From: Lachnospiraceae bacterium UBA7160
GTDB lineage: Bacteria > Bacillota > Clostridia > Lachnospirales > Lachnospiraceae
Direction: 5' to 3'
DNA: 20,182 nt
Assembly: GCA_002491565.1 (NCBI GenBank)
Contig: DKWE01000043.1
Location: 30,441 to 50,622, forward strand
The first letter of the stretch is position 1. Each line of letters starts with the position of its first letter. Below the pieces are notes generated by a model. That model searched no databases, had not been told where the DNA came from, and was given only the letters and a program-made list of their open reading frames with translations. This document shows, in pieces, positions 14,248 through 20,182 of this stretch. A program made the translations under genes and the position numbers.

Positions 14248-15618
14248 ATGAAAAATATGACGCTGCGCCATATGGCGCAGGCCTGTGAAGGCATTTATGT
14301 AGGTAGCGAAGCGGATGCGGATAGAGAAATTTCCTCAATCACGACGGACAGCCGGAAGGTGGAACCGGGCGGACTGTTTGCAGCGATCAAAGGCGCGCGT
14401 GTGGATGGGCATGACTTTATCCCGGCGGTACTGGAGCAGGGCGCGCTTGCGGTTATTTCGGAGAAACGTCTGCCGGAGGGAAGCGGAAACTATATTCTTG
14501 TGGAACATACCGTAAAGGCGCTCGGCGCCATCGCAGCTTACTATCTGGAGCAGCTGCAGATCCCGGTTGTCGGGATCACCGGAAGCGTTGGCAAGACGAG
14601 CACGAAGGAAATGATCGCGGCGGTGCTCTCGCAGAAGTACCATACTCTGAAGACGGCAGGGAATTTTAACAATGATCTTGGCCTTCCGCTGACGATTTTC
14701 CGGCTGCGGGACGAGGATGAAATTGCGGTGCTGGAAATGGGAATCAGCCATTTTGGCGAGATGCATGAGCTTGCGCGCATCGCGAAGCCGGACACCTGCG
14801 TGATCACGAATATCGGGCAGTGCCACCTGGAGTTTCTGGGGGACCGTGACGGCGTGCTGCGGGCAAAGTCGGAGATTTTTGATTTTCTGCGGGAGGACGG
14901 GTATATTATCCTGAACGGAGAGGATGATAAGCTTGAGACGCTGCGCGAGGTCAGAGGAATCCGTCCGGTGTTTTTTGGTCTTGGAAAGGAATGTGCAGTT
15001 TATGCGGACTGCATTTCGCCATGCGGGTTGTCTGGCGTAGCGTGCCGGATCCACACGGAGCAGGGGACATTCGACGTGACAGTGCCGATTCCAGGACTTC
15101 ACATGGTGCTGAATGCACTTGCAGGGACGGCAGTTGGGCTGCATTACGGGCTGACACTGGAGCAGATCCGTGCAGGAATTGAGAGTCTGCAGCCGGTGGA
15201 CGGGAGATTTCATATTATCCGGACGGAGAAGCTCACGCTGATCGATGACTGCTACAATGCAAATCCGATGTCGATGGTTTCGTCCCTGAAGGTGCTGAAC
15301 GATGCGCTGGGCAGAAAGGTAGCGGTGCTCGGCGATATGGGGGAGCTTGGGCCAGAGGAAGCTTCGCTGCACCGGGAGGTCGGCGTGCAGGCGGGAGCAC
15401 TCGGCATCGACCGGTATCTGCTTGCGGGGCCGCTGTGCCGGAATCTTGCAGAAGGGCTGCTCTCCGTGCGCCCGGATGCGGAAGTGACCTGCTATGAGAC
15501 TCTGCAGGAGCTGCTGCGGGATCTGCCGGGACAGCTGCAGCCGGATGACACGGTACTGGTCAAGGCATCGCACTTTATGCATTTCGAGAAGGTCGTGGAG
15601 CTGCTGAAGGAGCGGTAG
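14248..15618 (+). CDS. murF: UDP-MurNAc-tripeptide--D-Ala-D-Ala ligase
   Basis: A 456-residue Mur ligase that adds D-Ala-D-Ala to UDP-MurNAc-tripeptide in the cytoplasm, the last soluble precursor step. The N-terminal uridine-binding domain has TDSRKVEPGGLFAAIKG. The ATP loop is GITGSVGKTSTKE with G112, K116 and T117. The central domain has TAGNFNNDLGLPLT, EMGISHFGEM and TNIGQCHLEFLG, and the C-terminal domain has DDCYNANPMSM and LGDMGELG. The frame is open from 14146, but ATG 14248 follows AGGAGGAAAGG and AGGA and matches the family N-terminus; ATG 14257 is a possible second start. It takes the product of Ddl encoded just upstream. Confidence 0.96.
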   Translation: MKNMTLRHMAQACEGIYVGSEADADREISSITTDSRKVEPGGLFAAIKGARVDGHDFIPAVLEQGALAVISEKRLPEGSGNYILVEHTVKALGAIAAYYLEQLQIPVVGITGSVGKTSTKEMIAAVLSQKYHTLKTAGNFNNDLGLPLTIFRLRDEDEIAVLEMGISHFGEMHELARIAKPDTCVITNIGQCHLEFLGDRDGVLRAKSEIFDFLREDGYIILNGEDDKLETLREVRGIRPVFFGLGKECAVYADCISPCGLSGVACRIHTEQGTFDVTVPIPGLHMVLNALAGTAVGLHYGLTLEQIRAGIESLQPVDGRFHIIRTEKLTLIDDCYNANPMSMVSSLKVLNDALGRKVAVLGDMGELGPEEASLHREVGVQAGALGIDRYLLAGPLCRNLAEGLLSVRPDAEVTCYETLQELLRDLPGQLQPDDTVLVKASHFMHFEKVVELLKER

Positions 15619-15742
15619 AGTGAGTGAAATGATTCTGGATGGAGAATAAGGTGAGCTGTGGAGTGTAAGGAATCTGTATGCCATGCTCAATGAGACAACA
15701 GAGAACGGTGGAAAATGGCAATAGAATGAGGAAAGAAAAGAC

Positions 15743-16312
15743 ATGTATATCATAGCAGGACTCGGAAATCCGGGGAAGGAGTACGCGAACACGCGGCACA
15801 ACACGGGGTTTTGCTCGGTGGAGCGGCTTGCGGACCGCTTCCGGATTTCCTTTGACACGAAAAAATTCCGTGCGCTGTGCGGAAGCGGCTATATCGAAGG
15901 ACAGAAGGTACTGCTTTTGAAGCCGCAGACCTACATGAACCTGAGCGGAGAGAGCATCCGCGCGGCGTGTGATTTCTACAAGATTGACCCGGAGACAGAA
16001 CTGATTGTGATTTATGATGATATCAGCCTGCCGCCGGGCCAGCTGCGTGTCCGAAAAAAGGGCAGCGCAGGCGGACACAACGGGGTCAAAAGCATCATCG
16101 CGCATCTTGGCACGCAGACTTTTCTGCGCGTGAAGGTCGGCGTCGGCGCGAAGCCGGAGGGGTATGACCTGGCCGACTATGTGCTGGGACACTTTTCAAA
16201 GGGAGAGAAGGAAGCGATGGAGGAAGCCTATGACCGCGCGTCGCAGGCGGCGGCTGCACTTTTGTCTGACGATGTGGAGCATGTGATGAATGAGTACAAC
16301 CGGGGTGTGTGA
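15743..16312 (+). CDS. pth: Peptidyl-tRNA hydrolase
   Basis: A 189-residue enzyme that frees tRNA from peptidyl-tRNA dropped by stalled ribosomes. Catalytic and binding residues are in place: N9 in GLGNPG, H19 in NTRHNTGF, N66 in KPQTYMNLSGES, D92/D93 in IYDDISLPPG and N113 in GSAGGHNGVKSI. Length is normal for bacterial Pth. GAGGAAAG precedes ATG 15743. It is followed by mfd after 166 bases, as in B. subtilis, but no fin-like gene lies between them. Confidence 0.97.
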   Translation: MYIIAGLGNPGKEYANTRHNTGFCSVERLADRFRISFDTKKFRALCGSGYIEGQKVLLLKPQTYMNLSGESIRAACDFYKIDPETELIVIYDDISLPPGQLRVRKKGSAGGHNGVKSIIAHLGTQTFLRVKVGVGAKPEGYDLADYVLGHFSKGEKEAMEEAYDRASQAAAALLSDDVEHVMNEYNRGV

Positions 16313-16478
16313 CGGAGTATGGTGCCGGTATGAAAAAGTGGTATGACGTATAGAAAATTATGCTGCACAACTAAAAGATTTGCGGGAGCAGGCTGAATGC
16401 GTTGCCCCGCATTTGTTCACAGGGAAGATTTGCACGCGAAAGATCAGAAGGGCGGAAAACGCTGGAAACGGAGTAGAT

Positions 16479-19400
16479 ATGAGGGCATTGACAGCACCGA
16501 TGCAGCAGCTGGGCGAATTTGTGGAGATCCGGCGAAAGCTGCACGGGAATCAGGGTGTGGTCCAGGTAACTGGCTGCATCGATTCCCAGAAATCCCACTT
16601 CATTTGCTGCGCGGGAGAGGGATATTCACATAAAATTATTATTACCTACAGCGATTTGCGGGCGCGGGAGCTGTACGAAAACTATCGGTTCTTTGACCGG
16701 AATGTCCTTTATTTTCCGGCAAAGGATCTGATCTTTTTTCAGGCAGATATTCATGGGAATGTGCTGACACAGCAGCGCCTTGCAGTATTGAAAGCGCTCG
16801 TAGAGAGGAAACAGCTGACGGTTATCACGACTATGGCGGCCTGCATGAATCACCTGATGCCGTTTGAGGCATGGCGTGACCGGATTCAGGTCCTGGATGC
16901 GGGAGAGACGCTGGAGATCGAGGAGTTTAAGCGGGAGCTGACCGGGCTTGGATATGAGCGTGTGGCGCAGGTGAACGCCCCCGGCCAGTTTGCGGTGCGC
17001 GGCGGCATCCTGGATGTGTATCCGCTGACGGAGGAAAATCCGGTCCGGATTGAGCTGTGGGACGATGAGATTGATTCGATCCGCAGCTTCGACGTGGAAA
17101 GCCAGCGCTCCATTGAGAATCTGGACTCCCTGTATCTGTATCCGGCTGCGGAGCTGCTTCCCTCTCAAAAGCAGCGCGAGAGCGCTCTGAAAAAGCTGGA
17201 GAAGGAGGCCAAAAAAGCAGAGGCGTTGTTCCGGAAGGAGAATAAGCCGGAGGATGCCACCCGTGTGAAGGAGCTGCTGGCGAATGCGCGCGATGCGCTG
17301 ACAGAATTCGAGGAGCCCCTGTCTATGGAGGGCTATATTGATTACTTTGTAGAGCAGCCTGCCGCGTTTTTTGATTACTTTGACCCGGCTTCCACGCTGT
17401 TTTTCCTCGATGAGCCGAACCGCCTGCTGGAGAGCGGCGACGCGGTGGAAATGGAATTCCGTGAAAGTATGCAGCACCGGCTGGAGAAGGGCTATGTGCT
17501 GAGCGGGATGACGAATATTCTGTATTCCTGCCAGGAGGCGGCAGGGATGCTTTCCCGCAAGAATGCGGTAGGGCTGTGCACGCTGGAGAATGCGCGTGCT
17601 CCCTTTGTGGTGTCCGGAAAATTCAGTCTGACGGTTCATTCCGTGAGTCCGTACAATAACAGCTTTGAGCTGCTTGTGAAGGATCTGCTGCGCTGGAAAA
17701 AGAACGGCTACCGTGTTGTTCTGCTGTCTGCGTCGCGGACGCGCGGCAGCCGTCTGGCCGGCGATCTGCAGCAGGAGGGACTGAACAGCTTCTACACGGA
17801 AGAGGAGTCGCGCGAGGTGCAGCCAGGGGAAATCCTGATCACAAACGGCAGCACGGCGCGCGGTTATGAATATCCGCTGATCAAGTTCGTGGTCATTGCA
17901 GAGAGTGATATTTTCGGGCAGGAGCAGAAGAAAAAGAAAAAGCGGAAGCGCTTCGAGGGCAAGGAAATCAGCAGCTTTACAGAGCTGTCGGTTGGCGATT
18001 ACGTGGTGCATGAGAGCCATGGACTCGGCATCTACCGGGGAATTGAGAAGATTGAGGTCGATCATGTCATCAAGGACTACATGCGGATCGAGTATGCAGA
18101 CGGGAATAAGCTGTTCGTACCGGCGACGCAGCTGGACGTCATCCAGAAATATGCAGACGGCGATACGGAGCGGATTCCCAAACTGAACCGGCTTGGCACC
18201 TCGGACTGGAGTAAGACGAAGACGCGTGTGCGCAAGGCGGTGCGGGAGATCGCGGAGGATCTGGTGAAGCTGTATGCACAGCGGGAGCGCAAGGAAGGCT
18301 TTGTCTACAGCGAGGATACTACCTGGCAGAAGGAATTTGAGGAAATGTTTCCTTTCGAGGAGACGGAGGATCAGCTGACCGCAATCGAGGCGGTGAAGCA
18401 GGATATGCAAAGCCCCAAGATTATGGACCGCCTGGTCTGCGGCGATGTCGGGTATGGCAAGACCGAGATCGCGATCCGCGCGGCGTTCAAGGCGGTGCAG
18501 GATGGCAAGCAGGTTGCCTACCTGGTGCCGACGACGATCCTTGCGCAGCAGCATTACAATACGTTTGTTCAGAGGATGAAGGAATTTCCGGTGCGCGTGG
18601 ATTTGATGTGTCGGTTCCGGAGTTCGGCGGAGCAAAAGCGGACCGTCCGGGATCTGCAAAAGGGTCAGGTGGACATTGTGATCGGGACGCACCGGCTGCT
18701 GTCGAAGGATGTGGAGTATAAGGACCTTGGGCTGCTCATCATCGATGAGGAGCAGCGGTTTGGCGTGACGCACAAGGAAAAGATCAAACAGCTGAAGTCG
18801 GATATTGATGTGCTGACGCTGACAGCGACGCCGATCCCGCGAACGCTGCACATGAGCCTTGTCGGGATCCGCGATATGAGCGTGCTGGAGGAGGCGCCGC
18901 AGGAGCGTGTGCCGATTCAGACCTATGTCATGGAGTACAATGAGGAGATGGTGCGCGAGGCTATCAGCCGGGAGCTTTCGCGCGGCGGACAGGTCTACTA
19001 CGTCTACAACCGGGTCAATACGATCATCGAGATGACCAACCGCATCGCGGAGCTTGTCCCGCAGGCACAGGTGGCCTTTGCGCACGGGCAGATGAAGGAG
19101 CGCGAGCTTGAAAAGATCATGTTTGACTTCATCAATGGAGAGATTGATGTGCTCGTGACGACGACGATCATCGAGACTGGGCTGGATATCTCCAATGTCA
19201 ATACGATGATCATTCACGACGCGGACCGGTTCGGGCTTTCGCAGCTCTACCAGCTGCGGGGACGTGTCGGGCGTTCGAACCGGACGGCGTATGCGTTTCT
19301 GATGTACCGGAGGAATAAGCTGCTGAACGAGATCGCGGAGAAGCGTCTGTCTGCGATCCGGGAGTTCACAGAGCTTGGCAGCGGAATCAAAATTGCGATG

Positions 19401-20018
19401 CGCGACCTGGAGCTTCGGGGCGCGGGCAATCTGCTGGGCAGCGAGCAGCACGGCCATATGGAAGCAGTCGGCTATGATCTGTACTGCAAGCTGCTGAATG
19501 AGTCGGTGCAGGAACTGCGCGGGGTACAGCAGCCGAAGGAGGATTTTGAGACGGAAATCGACCTCGACATCGACGCGTTTATCCCGGATACGTATATCCC
19601 GAACGAGTCCCAGAAGCTGGATATCTACAAGCGGATTGCGGGAGTCCAGACGGAGGAAGAGTACGACGATATGCTGGAGGAACTGCTGGATCGCTTCGGA
19701 GAGCCGCCGCGCGCCGTACAGAATCTGCTGCTGGTGGCGCGGCTGAAGGCGCAGGCACATGCGCTCTACATCATTAAGGTGGCGCAGAACGGCGATGCCA
19801 TCCGGCTGGTAATGTTCGAGCGCGCCCGGATCAATGTGGCGGGGATCGAGCCGCTCGTGAAGTATTACCGGGGCAGACTGAAGTTCACGATGGATAAGAA
19901 AAATCCGTATTTTACGTATTTCCGGGCGAAGCGCGGCGGCCGCGAGGCGGACAACGTCATCGAGACCGTGCGGGAGGTACTCGCGGCGATGGAGACGATG
20001 GTCGGAGAGGAAAAATAG
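16479..20018 (+). CDS. mfd: Transcription-repair coupling factor Mfd
   Basis: A 1179-residue SF2 translocase that removes stalled RNA polymerase and recruits UvrA. Domains in order: UvrB-like N-terminal part (about 1-340, with QVNAPGQFAVRGGILDVYP); RNA polymerase-interaction domain with VGDYVVHESHGLGIYRG; RecG-like motor with Walker A GDVGYGKT (655-662), DEEQ (756-759) and TATPIPRTLHMSL; second motor lobe with TTTIIETGLDISNVNT and QLRGRVGRSNR; and the C-terminal regulatory D7 domain (about 1015-1179). The frame is open from TTG 16380, but ATG 16479 has GGAG 5 bases ahead and gives the normal length (B. subtilis Mfd is 1177). A lysine-rich EQKKKKKRKRFEGKE linker precedes the polymerase-binding domain. 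No promoter was recognised in the spacer after pth. Confidence 0.97.
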   Translation: MRALTAPMQQLGEFVEIRRKLHGNQGVVQVTGCIDSQKSHFICCAGEGYSHKIIITYSDLRARELYENYRFFDRNVLYFPAKDLIFFQADIHGNVLTQQRLAVLKALVERKQLTVITTMAACMNHLMPFEAWRDRIQVLDAGETLEIEEFKRELTGLGYERVAQVNAPGQFAVRGGILDVYPLTEENPVRIELWDDEIDSIRSFDVESQRSIENLDSLYLYPAAELLPSQKQRESALKKLEKEAKKAEALFRKENKPEDATRVKELLANARDALTEFEEPLSMEGYIDYFVEQPAAFFDYFDPASTLFFLDEPNRLLESGDAVEMEFRESMQHRLEKGYVLSGMTNILYSCQEAAGMLSRKNAVGLCTLENARAPFVVSGKFSLTVHSVSPYNNSFELLVKDLLRWKKNGYRVVLLSASRTRGSRLAGDLQQEGLNSFYTEEESREVQPGEILITNGSTARGYEYPLIKFVVIAESDIFGQEQKKKKKRKRFEGKEISSFTELSVGDYVVHESHGLGIYRGIEKIEVDHVIKDYMRIEYADGNKLFVPATQLDVIQKYADGDTERIPKLNRLGTSDWSKTKTRVRKAVREIAEDLVKLYAQRERKEGFVYSEDTTWQKEFEEMFPFEETEDQLTAIEAVKQDMQSPKIMDRLVCGDVGYGKTEIAIRAAFKAVQDGKQVAYLVPTTILAQQHYNTFVQRMKEFPVRVDLMCRFRSSAEQKRTVRDLQKGQVDIVIGTHRLLSKDVEYKDLGLLIIDEEQRFGVTHKEKIKQLKSDIDVLTLTATPIPRTLHMSLVGIRDMSVLEEAPQERVPIQTYVMEYNEEMVREAISRELSRGGQVYYVYNRVNTIIEMTNRIAELVPQAQVAFAHGQMKERELEKIMFDFINGEIDVLVTTTIIETGLDISNVNTMIIHDADRFGLSQLYQLRGRVGRSNRTAYAFLMYRRNKLLNEIAEKRLSAIREFTELGSGIKIAMRDLELRGAGNLLGSEQHGHMEAVGYDLYCKLLNESVQELRGVQQPKEDFETEIDLDIDAFIPDTYIPNESQKLDIYKRIAGVQTEEEYDDMLEELLDRFGEPPRAVQNLLLVARLKAQAHALYIIKVAQNGDAIRLVMFERARINVAGIEPLVKYYRGRLKFTMDKKNPYFTYFRAKRGGREADNVIETVREVLAAMETMVGEEK

Positions 20019-20094
20019 CGCCACATGCAAAAGGATATTTGCTCGCCCAGTGATTGCTCACCGGAAACGAAACAAAGTGGTTATTTCGAAACAG

Positions 20095-20129
20095 GGCTAT
20101 CACCTGCTGCAATAGGGGATAGCCTTATT
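20095..20129 (+). terminator. Weak intrinsic terminator after mfd
   Basis: GGCTATC (20095-20101) pairs with GATAGCC (20118-20124), with CCT/AGG pairing further in, and is followed by TTATT. The stem is short and the T tract imperfect, so termination may be partial. Confidence 0.5.
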
Positions 20130-20169
20130 CTGTAACCGCAAAAATACAGCATTTTTAATGTTACAGTTC
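20130..20169. repeat. Inverted repeat with copy 3 of GTTACAGTTC
   Basis: CTGTAAC (20130-20136) and GTTACAG (20160-20166) form a 7-bp inverted repeat around an A/T-rich loop. GTTACAGTTC at 20160-20169 is the third copy of the word found at 6128 and 10380. The element may continue past the window end. Confidence 0.55.
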
Positions 20170-20182
20170 AGCCATGCATAAA

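Noticed and set aside
14069..14251. 60-codon frame between ddl and murF
   Set aside because: Weak start context, no recognisable motif and overlap with the murF start; treated as non-coding.
16626..20030. 1134-codon open frame on the - strand opposite mfd
   Set aside because: Its length is striking, but it mirrors mfd codon for codon, has no known domain, and has the typical antisense composition (Arg, His, Leu, Ile rich). Codon bias in mfd explains the missing stops.

Overview
This window looks like a piece of a Lachnospiraceae-type (Clostridia) chromosome. It has strong AGGAGG ribosome sites, good sigma-A promoters, spore-former genes (yabP, yabQ, spoIIE), and a gene order that broadly follows the Bacillus subtilis pth-mfd / rqcP-yabP-yabQ-divIC / spoIIE-tilS-hpt-ftsH region. 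The assignment rests on gene content, protein families and order; no search was run. All recognised genes lie on the + strand. There are no tRNA or rRNA genes, CRISPR arrays, insertion sequences or prophage genes.

Layout. 1-120: hairpin-rich leader. 121-1950: a large VWA-domain protein of the NorD/CobT-like group, without its usual AAA+ partner in view. 1951-2290: spacer with a textbook promoter and a ~200-nt leader of serial hairpins feeding hup (HU). A terminator closes hup. 2740-4221: rqcP, yabP, yabQ and divIC, where yabPQ has a sporulation-type promoter candidate and divIC has its own sigma-A promoter inside the end of yabQ; a perfect terminator follows. 4491-5978: a short SpoIIE phosphatase that lacks the membrane half. 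6238-10090: tilS, hpt and ftsH, closely packed. 10091-10676: the longest gene-free stretch, carrying a candidate ~90-nt small RNA gene with its own extended -10 promoter and terminator. 10677-12971: an intracellular GH13 glucan hydrolase with three 39-bp tandem repeats in its C-terminal domain. 13007-15618: ddl and murF, consecutive steps of peptidoglycan precursor synthesis. 15743-20018: pth and mfd. The end of the window holds a hairpin and an inverted repeat.

Functionally this is mostly housekeeping: translation quality control (RqcP, Pth, TilS), nucleoid and DNA repair (HU, Mfd), purine salvage (Hpt), membrane proteolysis (FtsH), division and wall synthesis (DivIC, Ddl, MurF), and sporulation (YabP, YabQ, SpoIIE). 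The less ordinary points are the soluble-looking SpoIIE, the C-rich small RNA candidate after ftsH, the structured hup leader, the repeat expansion in the GH13 enzyme, and a 10-base word shared by three separate spacers. I did not find a clearly new multi-gene system.
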